A stretch of 64,000 nucleotides of DNA, from positions 3,858,001 through 3,922,000 of the forward strand of contig NZ_JACBZI010000001.1 in the NCBI RefSeq assembly GCF_013408145.1, written 5' to 3'. Shown here in pieces: positions 8,721-16,688 of the stretch. Source of the DNA: Nocardioides marinus. Its GTDB lineage: Bacteria; Actinomycetota; Actinomycetes; Propionibacteriales; Nocardioidaceae. Numbering within the stretch: the first letter of the stretch is position 1; each line of letters starts with the position of its first letter. The notes beneath the pieces are model-generated. The model was not told the DNA's origin. It saw only the letters and a list, made by a program, of their open reading frames with translations, and searched no databases. A program made the translations under genes and the position numbers.

Positions 8721-9203
8721 ATGACCTCCCTCCAGGACTTCAACGCGCGCGCCATCGACGGCAGCGAGACCGACCTGTCGGCGTACGCCGGTCAGGTCGT
8801 GCTCGTGGTCAACACCGCCTCGCAGTGCGGCTTCACCCCGCAGTACCAGGGGCTGCAGCAGCTGCACGACACCTACGCCGACCGCGGCTTCGCGGTGCTC
8901 GGCTTCCCGTGCGACCAGTTCGGCGGTCAGGAGCCCGGTGACGACGCCGAGATCAACAGCTTCTGCGAGCGCAACTTCGGCGTGACGTTCCCGCTGTTCT
9001 CCAAGATCGAGGTCAACGGCGACGGGGCGCACCCGCTGTTCCAGTGGCTGCGCTCGGAGCAGGGCGGGCTGCTGGGCAACCGGATCAAGTGGAACTTCAC
9101 CAAGTTCCTGGTCGGCAAGGACGGCCGGGTCATCGACCGCTACTCCCCGACCACCAAGCCGGAGAAGATCGCCGCCGACATCGAGAAGGCGCTCGCGGCA
9201 TGA
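8721..9203 (+). CDS. Glutathione peroxidase-family thiol peroxidase
   Basis: About 160 residues with the GPx signatures NTASQCGFTPQY (peroxidatic Cys36), FPCDQFGGQEPG and KWNFTKFLV (Trp and Asn of the catalytic tetrad). It has Cys, not selenocysteine. Bacterial Cys-GPx proteins of this type normally use thioredoxin rather than glutathione, and actinobacteria generally lack glutathione, so peroxide detoxification with thioredoxin is the likely role. ATG at 8721 is chosen over 8709 because GGAG precedes it. It overlaps the next gene by ATGA. A paralogue is at 32731-33219. Confidence 0.9.
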   Translation: MTSLQDFNARAIDGSETDLSAYAGQVVLVVNTASQCGFTPQYQGLQQLHDTYADRGFAVLGFPCDQFGGQEPGDDAEINSFCERNFGVTFPLFSKIEVNGDGAHPLFQWLRSEQGGLLGNRIKWNFTKFLVGKDGRVIDRYSPTTKPEKIAADIEKALAA

Positions 9204-9673
9204 CCCGCTTCACCGCAGGCACCCAGGCGCAGGCGGTGATCACGGCCTCCCGCGAGGACGTGTGGGCCCTGCTCGAGGACCCCGACGCGATCGCGGACAT
9301 GACGCCGTTCGTGCGCCGCATCACCGCCGACGGCGAGCACTGGACGTGGGACCTCAGCGGCCTCGACGTGCTCGGGGTCAAGGTGTCGCCGACGTTCACC
9401 GAGAAGATGACCTTCGACAAGCCCCAGCGCATCGAGTTCCACCACGACCCGCCCGAGGGCGAGACGGAGCGCTCGGCCGTGGAGGGCTGGTACGACCTCT
9501 CCGAGCACGAGCAGGGCTGCGAGCTGCGCACCAGCCTCGAGATCACCCTCGACCTGCCGCTGCCCAAGCTCTCGTCGAAGGCCGTCACCGCCACGATGAA
9601 GGGCGTCGTCGCCAAGATGGGCGACCGGTTCTCCGCCAACCTGCTCGAGCGGCTGGGGGCGCGGGAGGTCTGA
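9200..9673 (+). CDS. SRPBCC family protein (polyketide cyclase/START-like)
   Basis: The 157-residue protein has the START/SRPBCC pattern: N-terminal strand QAQAVITASREDVWALLEDP, central strands with long aromatic residues, and a C-terminal helix (KGVVAKMGDRFSANLLERL). The family binds hydrophobic ligands; no ligand can be assigned. The start codon overlaps the glutathione peroxidase stop (ATGA), so the two are translationally coupled and may act together, for example in lipid peroxide handling, which is inference only. A 90-bp palindromic element follows at 9683. Confidence 0.75.
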   Translation: MTRFTAGTQAQAVITASREDVWALLEDPDAIADMTPFVRRITADGEHWTWDLSGLDVLGVKVSPTFTEKMTFDKPQRIEFHHDPPEGETERSAVEGWYDLSEHEQGCELRTSLEITLDLPLPKLSSKAVTATMKGVVAKMGDRFSANLLERLGAREV

Positions 9674-9682
9674 CCGCGCGGC

Positions 9683-9776
9683 GGAAGGTTCGACTGATGT
9701 CAGTCAGACCTTGCACGTCGCGGTCGAACCTTCGACCGCCAACCCGAAGGTCGGACTGACATCAGTCAGACCTTCC
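9683..9776. repeat. 90-bp three-palindrome element, copy A
   Basis: Three inverted repeats sit in fixed spacing. The outer ones have AAGGTT/C..GACTGA-TGTCAGTC..ACCTT form (9685-9712, 9747-9774). The middle one is GCGGTCGAA-CC-TTCGACCGC (9720-9739). Offsets from the first to the second and third palindrome are 35 and 62 bp, the same as in the copies at 23780 and 56983. It lies between convergent genes, so it may also terminate transcription. Confidence 0.9.
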
Positions 9777-9875
9777 ACGTCCCCGTACGCCGCGCGGCGG
9801 TGAGTCCTCAACCCTCCGCGGTCCGCAGATGGTTGACGACCCACCGCCCCGGGGCGGCCGAGCTCGCGTGCTGAC

Positions 9876-12245
9876 TCAGACGAACATGTCGCTCTCGTCC
9901 GGCTGCTCGTCGAGGTCGGTCTCGGACAGCGCGTGCTTGCCGGCCGGAAGGTGCGGCCGGTCGAGCTTCTCGCCCTCCACGTCGACGTGCGGGAGCACGC
10001 GGTCCAGCCACGACGGCATCCACCAGGCCTTCTCGCCGAGCAGGAACAGCAGCGCCGGGATCAGCACCATGCGCACGATGAAGGCGTCGAAGACGATGGC
10101 GGCGGCCAGCGCGAAGCCCATCGACTTCACGATCGCGTCCTCCTGGAGCATGAAGGCGGCGAAGACCGCGATCATGATCGTGGCCGCGGCGGTGACGACG
10201 CGGGCGGAGTTGCGGAAGCCGTCGACCACGGCCTCGGAGGTGCTCATGCCGTGCACGTGCGCCTCGCGCATCCGGGTCACCAGGAAGACCTGGTAGTCCA
10301 TCGCCAGGCCGAAGACCAGGCCGATGAGGAAGATCGGCATGAAGCTGACGATCGGCTGGCCCTCGAAGATGCCGAACGCGCCCTCCTGGAAGACCGCGAC
10401 GGTCGCGCCCAGGGTGGCCAGCACCGAGAGCAGGAAGCCCAGGGTGGCGGTGAGCGGCACCAGGATCGATCGGAAGACGATCATCAGCAGGATGAACGCC
10501 AGGCCGATGACGATCGCGAGGTAGACCGGCAGTGCGTCGGCCAGGCGGTCGGAGACGTCGGTGGTGATCGCGGTGAGGCCGGTGACGCCGGTGTCGGTGC
10601 CGGTGGCCTCCTCGACGTCGGACTCGCCGGCCCGCATCGCCTCCAGGAGGTCGGTCGCGCCGGCGTCGGCCGGGCCGAACTCGGGGAGGACCTGGATCAA
10701 CGCACCGGTCGCCGGGGTGGTCACGGTGCCGTCCTCGGCGCGCTCGGCGTTGGTGGCCACGACCTGGGCGTTGACCACCCCGTCGAGGTCACCGGCCCAG
10801 GCGGCCACGTCGCCGAAGGCGGCCTGGCGCTGCTTGGGGCGTACGTCGCGGGCGTCGACGACCACGAGCAGCGGCGCCTCACGGCCGGGCCCGAAGGCGT
10901 CGGCGACCAGCTCCGAGGCCTGGCGCTGGGTGCTGTCGCTGGGCGCGGTCGAGTCGGTCGGGAACGCCAGCTGCAGCCCACCGAGCGGCAGGGCCAGGGC
11001 ACCGAGGCCGAGGACCACGACGGCCACCAGTGCGGCGGGTCGGCGGCCGACGAAGCGGGCCCAGCGCACGCCGTTGTTGAGGACCTTGCCGTCCTCGTCG
11101 TGGTTCGGGCGGTACTTCCGCACGCGGCCGGCGAAGGTCTTGGACTTGAAGAGGCCGAGGATCGCGGGCAGCAGGGTCAGGGCGACCAGCACGGCCACGA
11201 AGACGGTCGCGGCGGCCGCCAGACCCATGGTGGTGAGGAACGGGATCTGCACCACGGCCAGGGCCGACAGCGCGATCAGGACGGTCAGGCCGGCGAAGAC
11301 CACGGCCGAGCCCGCCGTACCGACCGCCACGCCCACCGCGGCCTCGCGGTCGTCGGTGTGGTGCAGCTCGGTGCGGTAGCGCGCCAGGATGAACAGCGTG
11401 TAGTCGATGCCGACCGCGATGCCGATCATCGAGGCCAGGATCGTGGCCGATGAGTCGACGTCGATGAAGGCGGTCATCGCCGTGACGCCGGTGAGTCCGA
11501 TGGCGACGCCGATGATGGCGTTGAAGATCGGCATCCCGGCGGCGACCAGGGAGCCGAAGGTCAGCACGAGCACGATGAGCGCGACGCCCAGGCCGATCGC
11601 CTCGGAGGTGAGCCCCAGCTCGGAGATGAGGGTGGCGCCGGGGCCGTTGGCCTCGACCTCGAGCCCGGCGTCGCGGGCGTCGGCCATCACGTCCTCGAGC
11701 GCCTCCAGCGAGGTCTCCTCGATGTCCGTGGGGGAGTCGACGTCCCACTCGAAGGTGATGATGCCGGTGCGGCCGTCCTCGCTGAGCGGGGACAGGGCAG
11801 CGGCGTCGGCCTTCGCCTCGCGCACCGCGGCCCGGTCGGCCCCCGCGGCCTCGGCCGCGCCGACGAGCTGGTCCTCGATCGCCTGGGCCTGCTTGACCGG
11901 GCCGACGATCTGCGGGTCCTCGGGCATCTGGGGCAGCGCGGCGAGGTCGGCGACGAGCGCCGAGATCTCCTGCCGGCGGTCGGTGAGCCTCTCGCCCTCG
12001 GGCGCCTGGACGACCACGTTGACGTTGGCGGCGTCGAAGGCGCTCTCGGAGCCGGGGAACAGCTCCGCCTGCAGGTCCGCGGCCTCCTCCGACGGGATGC
12101 CGGGGATCGTGAAGTTCTCGCTCAGCGGCTTGGCGAAGGCGGCCGAGAACGCGCCGAGCGCGAGCAGGACCACCAGCCAGCCCGCGAGGAAGCGCGGCCA
12201 GTGGCGGAACGCCGTGGTGCCGAGTCGGTGCAGCAGGGTGGCCAT
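9876..12245 (-). CDS. MMPL/RND family transporter
   Basis: The 789-residue protein has two repeats, each with one N-terminal helix, a large extracytoplasmic domain and five helices: about 12 membrane segments in all (first at 14-38, RFLAGWLVVLLALGAFSAAFA). The sequences GIAVGIDYTLFILARYR and GLAMDYQVFLVTRMREAH carry the charged TM4/TM10 positions typical of proton-driven MMPL proteins, which export lipids or hydrophobic drugs. The C-terminus is an acidic cytosolic tail. A TetR gene lies 48 bp upstream on the same strand, suggesting a repressed efflux unit. Substrate unknown. Confidence 0.9.
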   Translation of the reverse strand: MATLLHRLGTTAFRHWPRFLAGWLVVLLALGAFSAAFAKPLSENFTIPGIPSEEAADLQAELFPGSESAFDAANVNVVVQAPEGERLTDRRQEISALVADLAALPQMPEDPQIVGPVKQAQAIEDQLVGAAEAAGADRAAVREAKADAAALSPLSEDGRTGIITFEWDVDSPTDIEETSLEALEDVMADARDAGLEVEANGPGATLISELGLTSEAIGLGVALIVLVLTFGSLVAAGMPIFNAIIGVAIGLTGVTAMTAFIDVDSSATILASMIGIAVGIDYTLFILARYRTELHHTDDREAAVGVAVGTAGSAVVFAGLTVLIALSALAVVQIPFLTTMGLAAAATVFVAVLVALTLLPAILGLFKSKTFAGRVRKYRPNHDEDGKVLNNGVRWARFVGRRPAALVAVVVLGLGALALPLGGLQLAFPTDSTAPSDSTQRQASELVADAFGPGREAPLLVVVDARDVRPKQRQAAFGDVAAWAGDLDGVVNAQVVATNAERAEDGTVTTPATGALIQVLPEFGPADAGATDLLEAMRAGESDVEEATGTDTGVTGLTAITTDVSDRLADALPVYLAIVIGLAFILLMIVFRSILVPLTATLGFLLSVLATLGATVAVFQEGAFGIFEGQPIVSFMPIFLIGLVFGLAMDYQVFLVTRMREAHVHGMSTSEAVVDGFRNSARVVTAAATIMIAVFAAFMLQEDAIVKSMGFALAAAIVFDAFIVRMVLIPALLFLLGEKAWWMPSWLDRVLPHVDVEGEKLDRPHLPAGKHALSETDLDEQPDESDMFV

Positions 12246-12293
12246 CGAGGTCTCCTGGGTCGGTGCGTGGGGGTGTGCAGCAGGCGGGTCTGG

Positions 12294-12935
12294 TCAGGTG
12301 GTGCGGTCGCCGAACAGCTCGGCCACCAGGCCGAGGTGGTCGGTGACGAGGTCGGCGAGCTCGGGGTCGTCCGGCTCGCCCTGGGCGAAGGCCTCCATGG
12401 CGGAGTCGAAGACGGCCACCAGCACCCCGACGGCGAGGCGGGCGCGCACGGGGCCGAAGTCGGGTCCCTCACGCTCGAGGACGAGCCCGACGATCTGCTC
12501 GGCGATGGTCTCGAACCGCTCGTGGATCACCGTCAGCAGGCGCGGCGAGGAGGTGAGGACCGTACGCCGCAGCCGGGCCGACTCGCGGTCGATGACCTGG
12601 GTCGCGAGCAGGTGCCGGGCGAGCTCGGCGAGGTCGTCGCCCAGTCGACCGTGCGGACCACCGGCCCGGAAGGTCCCGGCGACGTCGGCGAGGTCCTCGG
12701 AGGCCAGGTCGGGCGCCTCGGCACCGCCGAGCACCGCGTCGACCTTGCTGGGGAAGTAGTTGAACAGGGTGCGGCGCGAGACCTCGGCGGCCTCGGCCAG
12801 CTCGTCCATCGTGAAGCCGTCGAAGCCGGCGTCGAGGCACAGCCGCTGCGCGCAGCGGACGATCCGCACGCGCGTCTGCGCCTGCTTCTCGGCCCGCCCA
12901 CCGGAGCGAAGTGCACTCAAACCCATGGAGTGCAT
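12294..12935 (-). CDS. TetR family transcriptional regulator
   Basis: The 213-residue regulator has an N-terminal helix-turn-helix: FDGFTMDELAEAAEVSRRTLFNYFPSK at about 39-65, with the usual T-L-F-N-Y-F-P recognition helix. The ligand-binding C-terminal domain is unassigned. It is 48 bp upstream of the MMPL transporter on the same strand, so it probably represses that operon and itself. Two ATGs are possible (12935, 12926). A palindrome AGTGCATTCTGCACT at 12929-12943 overlaps the start and could be its operator. Confidence 0.85.
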   Translation of the reverse strand: MHSMGLSALRSGGRAEKQAQTRVRIVRCAQRLCLDAGFDGFTMDELAEAAEVSRRTLFNYFPSKVDAVLGGAEAPDLASEDLADVAGTFRAGGPHGRLGDDLAELARHLLATQVIDRESARLRRTVLTSSPRLLTVIHERFETIAEQIVGLVLEREGPDFGPVRARLAVGVLVAVFDSAMEAFAQGEPDDPELADLVTDHLGLVAELFGDRTT

Positions 12936-12943
12936 TCTGCACT
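12929..12943. promoter_or_regulatory. Candidate TetR operator AGTGCA-N3-TGCACT
   Basis: A perfect 6-bp-arm palindrome overlaps the start of the TetR gene, and a second partial site AGTGCACT lies at 12910-12917. Position and symmetry fit autoregulation. The assignment is inferred. Confidence 0.5.
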
Positions 12944-13077
12944 ATGCGTTCAAGGGTGCAAAGTTGTGACGACGGTCACCCCGTTCCGGGTGTGCCGTGC
13001 CGGGGCCGTAGTGGGGCCGCGGTGCTGCAGGCGCAGGTGACTTGCCGGTAGCCGTCGGGCAGGCGGAGAGTGGCGAG

Positions 13078-14469
13078 GTGACCCGTACCGCTGGCCGCGC
13101 CGCCACCACCTCGTCGTACTCGATCACCATGCGCCTGCACACGGCGCCCGACCACGGGGTCGTGGGTGCCGTGGCGACCGCGATCTCCGAGGTCGGCGGC
13201 ATCGTCACCGGCATCGACGTCGCCGAGTCCTCCCACGAGCGTCTCGTCGTCGACGTCACCTGCTCGGCCGCGGACGCCGAGCACGCCGAGCGGCTCCAGG
13301 AGGCGGCCGCCGCGGTCCCGGGCGTCACGGTCCACAAGACCAGTGATCGTGTCTTCCTGCTCCACATCGGCGGCAAGATCGAGGTCTCCTCCAAGGTGCC
13401 CCTGCGCAACCGCGACGACCTCTCGATGGCCTACACCCCCGGCGTGGGTCGGGTCAGCCTGGCACTGGCCGAGCATCCCGAGGACGTGCGACGGCTGACG
13501 GTGAAGGGCAACTCCGTCGCGGTGGTCACCGACGGCTCGGCAGTGCTGGGCCTGGGCAACATCGGTCCGGGCGCCGCCCTGCCGGTGATGGAGGGCAAGG
13601 CGGCGCTGTTCAAGCGCTTCGCCGACATCGACGCCTGGCCGATCTGCCTGGACTCCCAGGACACCGACGAGATCGTCCGCGCCGTCCAGCTGATCGCCCC
13701 CGGCTTCGGCGGGATCAACCTCGAGGACATCGCCGCGCCCCGCTGCTTCGAGATCGAGCGCCGGCTGCGCGAGACCCTCGACATCCCGGTCTTCCACGAC
13801 GACCAGCACGGGACCGCCATCGTGGTCCTCGCCGCCCTGACCAACGCACTGCGGGTGGTGGGCAAGGACCTCGGCTCGATCCGCGCGGTCGTCTCGGGCG
13901 CCGGCGCCGCGGGCAGTGCGATCGTCACCCTCATGCTGGCCGCCGGCGTCGAGGACGTCGTGGTCTACGACCGCTTCGGCTGCCTCTCCCGCCACGACGA
14001 GACCCTGCCTCCGGCGCAGCGCGAGCTGGCCGGGCGGACCAACCCGCGCGACGTCCGGGGCGACCTGAGGGCGGCACTGGACGGCGCCGACGTCTTCATC
14101 GGGGTCTCGGCGCCCGGGGTCCTCGACGCGTCGTGGATCCCCGACATGGCGCAGGATCCGGTCGTCTTCGCCCTGGCCAACCCCGACCCGGAGGTGGACC
14201 CCGCCGAGGCCGCGAAGCACGCCGCCGTCGTCGCGTCCGGTCGCTCGGACTACCCCAACCAGATCAACAACGTCCTGGCCTTCCCCGGGGTCTTCCGGGG
14301 GCTGCTGGACGCGCGTGCCACCGACGTCACCGTCGAGATGATGCTGCGGGCTGCCGAGGCGATCGCGGGCGTGGTCACCGACGACCAGCTCAACCCGAGC
14401 TTCATCATCCCGAGCGTGTTCCACCCCGACGTGCCCACCGCGGTGGCCACCGCGATCCGCGAGGGCTGA
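13078..14469 (+). CDS. NAD(P)-dependent malic enzyme with N-terminal ACT domain
   Basis: About 463 residues. An ACT-like regulatory domain (about 14-90, SITMRLHTAPDHGVVGAVAT) precedes the malic enzyme catalytic region: MAYTPGVGRVSLAL, VTDGSAVLGLGNIGP, INLEDIAAPRCFEIE, FHDDQHGTAIVVLAA and the Rossmann motif SGAGAAGSAI. It catalyses oxidative decarboxylation of malate to pyruvate. The ACT domain suggests allosteric control by a small ligand. GTG at 13078 is chosen because GGAGAG lies 7 nt upstream; an earlier in-frame start exists at 13042. It is divergent from the TetR gene. Confidence 0.9.
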   Translation: MTRTAGRAATTSSYSITMRLHTAPDHGVVGAVATAISEVGGIVTGIDVAESSHERLVVDVTCSAADAEHAERLQEAAAAVPGVTVHKTSDRVFLLHIGGKIEVSSKVPLRNRDDLSMAYTPGVGRVSLALAEHPEDVRRLTVKGNSVAVVTDGSAVLGLGNIGPGAALPVMEGKAALFKRFADIDAWPICLDSQDTDEIVRAVQLIAPGFGGINLEDIAAPRCFEIERRLRETLDIPVFHDDQHGTAIVVLAALTNALRVVGKDLGSIRAVVSGAGAAGSAIVTLMLAAGVEDVVVYDRFGCLSRHDETLPPAQRELAGRTNPRDVRGDLRAALDGADVFIGVSAPGVLDASWIPDMAQDPVVFALANPDPEVDPAEAAKHAAVVASGRSDYPNQINNVLAFPGVFRGLLDARATDVTVEMMLRAAEAIAGVVTDDQLNPSFIIPSVFHPDVPTAVATAIREG

Positions 14470-14503
14470 GCGACCCCCGGTCCGGGAGCGGACGCGCCGA
14501 GGG

Positions 14504-15202
14504 TCAGGAGACCAGGACGCCCCGCCGAGCGTCGGGTGGCCGGATGCGCACCCGGCGCTCGAGCACCAGCTCGGCGTCCTCGCGCGAGGACGCCACGGCC
14601 GTGACGGCGTACGGCGCGTCGCGCAGCAGCAGGCTCGCCTGCCACTGGCCGTCGGCGGACTGCGAGGGGGCCCAGCGGAAGACCTCGGAGCGTCCGTCGG
14701 CGGAGCGGGTGACCACCCGGCTGTCGCCGTGCAGCTTGTCGAAGTAGCGCAGCGCGGCCCGCTGGCCGGTGATCTGGCTGTAGGTGACCGAGACCGCGCG
14801 GCCGTCCACGGCCTGCTCGCACGTCCACATCACCGGACGGTTGTACTCCGGGTGCAGCTCGAGCTCGTCGACGCAGTCGAGGCGGTCCGGACGGAAGGAC
14901 GGCAGCACCCAGGCCAGCCCCTCGGTCCCCCGCGGCTTCGAGCACTCCGAGCGGCTGTCCGCGCCCTCGCCGTTCCAGCAGAAGACCTCCGCGGCGGCGT
15001 CGTCGGTGTCCTCGATCTCGGCCCACAGCATCTGCCCGCCCACCGCCGCGGCGGCCACGAGGCCGACCAGCAGGGGGACCACGACCAGTGCCGTGCGCCG
15101 GGCCCCTGGTCGGTCGGCCGCCCGGGGGGCGTCGTCGGGCACGAGGGGATCGGGGCCGTCGTCGGCGGGCGGCGGGCCGGTCTGGTCGGTGGTGGTGCTC
15201 AT
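14504..15202 (-). CDS. Uncharacterised membrane-anchored protein
   Basis: The 232-residue protein has a Pro/Asp-rich cytosolic N-terminus (1-35), one transmembrane helix (about 37-59, TALVVVPLLVGLVAAAAVGG) and an extracytoplasmic C-terminal domain. Several Cys (FCWNGEG, CSKP, LDCVDELEL, WTCEQAV) probably form disulphides. I recognise no family. It starts 4 bp after the polyphosphate glucokinase stop on the same strand, so they form an operon, though a functional tie is not evident. Confidence 0.75.
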   Translation of the reverse strand: MSTTTDQTGPPPADDGPDPLVPDDAPRAADRPGARRTALVVVPLLVGLVAAAAVGGQMLWAEIEDTDDAAAEVFCWNGEGADSRSECSKPRGTEGLAWVLPSFRPDRLDCVDELELHPEYNRPVMWTCEQAVDGRAVSVTYSQITGQRAALRYFDKLHGDSRVVTRSADGRSEVFRWAPSQSADGQWQASLLLRDAPYAVTAVASSREDAELVLERRVRIRPPDARRGVLVS

Positions 15203-15206
15203 CAGG

Positions 15207-15953
15207 TCATCCGTTCGCGTGCAGCGCGGCGCCGACGACGCCGGCCTTGTTGCGCAGGAGGGCGGGCACGATCTCGGTGTCGAGGTCCAGGAGCGGGAGG
15301 AACTCCTCGGAGCGCTTGCTGACCCCGCCGCCGACGACGAGGAGGTCGGGGGAGAAGAGTCGCTCGAGGTGTCGGTAGTAGGTCTGCAGCCGGGCAGCCC
15401 ACTCGGCCATCGAGAGGTCCTCGGACTCGCGTGCTCGGTTGGAGGCGCGGTGCTCGGCGACCGCCCCGTCGATCTCGAGGTGGCCGAGCTCGGAGTTCGG
15501 GACCAGCACCCCGTCGTGCACCATCGCCGACCCGATGCCGGTGCCCAGCGTCGTGAGCACGACCAGCCCGCGGCGACCGGCGGCGGCGCCGTACCTCACC
15601 TCGGCCAGCCCGGCGGCGTCGGCGTCGTTGACGACGTGGACCTCCCGTCCGGTGGCGTCGCTGAAGAGTCGGTCGGCGTCCACCCCGAGCCAGGCGTCGT
15701 CGATGTTGGCGGCGGAGTGCACGACCCCGTGCCGCACGATGCCCGGCACCGTGACCCCGACCGGACCCGTGGCCTCGGGGAAGTGCGAGAGCACCTCGAC
15801 GAAGACCTCCGCCACCGCCTCGGGGGTCGAGGGTCGTGGGGTGGGGACGCGGACCCGCTCGGCGGCGAAGTCGCCGCTGTCCAGGTCCACGGGGGCACCC
15901 TTGATGCCGGTGCCGCCGAAGTCGATGCCGAAGGGGAGACTCATCGAGGACAT
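15207..15953 (-). CDS. ppgK: Polyphosphate glucokinase (ROK family)
   Basis: About 248 residues with the N-terminal phosphate-binding signature [15 protein letters not shown], the ROK motifs [12 protein letters not shown] and [15 protein letters not shown], and [15 protein letters not shown]. These identify the actinobacterial polyphosphate/ATP glucokinase, which phosphorylates glucose to glucose 6-phosphate using polyphosphate. It acts in the cytosol at the entry of glycolysis. ATG at 15953 is chosen because AGGAG lies 8 nt upstream; a second ATG 9 bp downstream (15944) is possible. Confidence 0.93.
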   Translation of the reverse strand: MSSMSLPFGIDFGGTGIKGAPVDLDSGDFAAERVRVPTPRPSTPEAVAEVFVEVLSHFPEATGPVGVTVPGIVRHGVVHSAANIDDAWLGVDADRLFSDATGREVHVVNDADAAGLAEVRYGAAAGRRGLVVLTTLGTGIGSAMVHDGVLVPNSELGHLEIDGAVAEHRASNRARESEDLSMAEWAARLQTYYRHLERLFSPDLLVVGGGVSKRSEEFLPLLDLDTEIVPALLRNKAGVVGAALHANG

Positions 15954-16073
15954 CCCACCGGCTCCTGCAGGCGCTGACAAGCCTCCCCGGGGGGAGGATG
16001 GGCGGTGTCGGCGGCGGCGGGGGGCGTCAGCGACGCGGGGAAGCCGGGAGGCCTGTGGCCCCCATCACACGCA

Positions 16074-16089
16074 AGGGACCAAGGTCCCT
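16074..16089. promoter_or_regulatory. DosR/DevR-like palindrome AGGGACC-AA-GGTCCCT
   Basis: A perfect 16-bp palindrome fits the core of the actinobacterial DosR box (GGGAC-N4-GTCCC) and lies 34 bp upstream of the gene at 16124. No response regulator is encoded in the window, so regulation by a DosR-type regulator is inferred. Confidence 0.45.
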
Positions 16090-16123
16090 GGAAGCGACCA
16101 CCCCCGGGGAGCATGGTGGATCC

Positions 16124-16594
16124 ATGTCGTACGGAGTCGTCGGGTCCAAGTCGGGCCACCTCCTGGTCGAGACCCTCACCGGTGCCGGCAGGACGCCGAG
16201 CGACGCCGCCTTCGACCGCTTCCAGACCGTGTGGGGGGCCACCTGGGTCCCCGGTCGTCTCACGCTGACCGCACTGCACCTCACTTTCATGCCCAACCGT
16301 GTGGGGCGCGGCTCGGCGATGCTGAAGCTCGACCTCGGGGACCTGACCGGGGTCGAGCTCGGGTCCGGCGTCGTGCAGCGCACGGTCGGGCTCCGCACGC
16401 CCGGCCACGTCGGACGTCTGCGGTGCCTGGGGGCTCCCGCGCTGGCCGAGCAGGTCGCTGCCCTGGCCGAGGCGGCCCGGCACGCCCCGTCGCGCCCCCC
16501 GCGCGGTCGTGCCGGGTCGTCGACCCGCTCCGGACCGGCGGCCGGTCCCCGCTCCGGCTCGACGTCCATGCCGCGGATCACAGGACCCGCCTGA
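16124..16594 (+). CDS. Small PH/GRAM-like domain protein
   Basis: The 156-residue protein has a beta-rich first 100 residues: [20 protein letters not shown], then [18 protein letters not shown]. This is a pattern seen in bacterial PH/GRAM-like domains that start with a W..GxLxLT..xLxFxP strand pair. The C-terminal 45 residues are Pro/Ser/Arg-rich and likely disordered. Function is unknown. ATG follows GGTGGA closely. A DosR-like palindrome lies upstream, so it might be a hypoxia or dormancy gene. Confidence 0.6.
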   Translation: MSYGVVGSKSGHLLVETLTGAGRTPSDAAFDRFQTVWGATWVPGRLTLTALHLTFMPNRVGRGSAMLKLDLGDLTGVELGSGVVQRTVGLRTPGHVGRLRCLGAPALAEQVAALAEAARHAPSRPPRGRAGSSTRSGPAAGPRSGSTSMPRITGPA

Positions 16595-16614
16595 GGTTTA
16601 CAGATCGATACCTC

Positions 16615-16657
16615 TTGTCAATCTGCTTGACATTCCTTATGGTCGTGTCAAGCAGAT
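16615..16657 (+). promoter_or_regulatory. Alkane operon promoter with 12-bp-arm operator
   Basis: TTGTCA (16615-16620) and TATGGT (16638-16643) are separated by 17 nt, a standard -35/-10 pair. ATCTGCTTGACA (16621-16632) and TGTCAAGCAGAT (16646-16657) form a perfect 12-bp inverted repeat with a 13-nt gap, covering the spacer and the start-site region. This is a typical repressor site; the TetR encoded at 18448 is the obvious candidate. The region is markedly more AT-rich than its surroundings. Confidence 0.75.
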
Positions 16658-16688
16658 GAGGTGACACCCGTCACCGCAGGAGGTCCCC

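Noticed and set aside
16595-16688. AT-rich stretch before alkB as a horizontal-transfer boundary
   Set aside because: It is about 90 bp and fully explained by a promoter plus operator; flanking genes share codon use.
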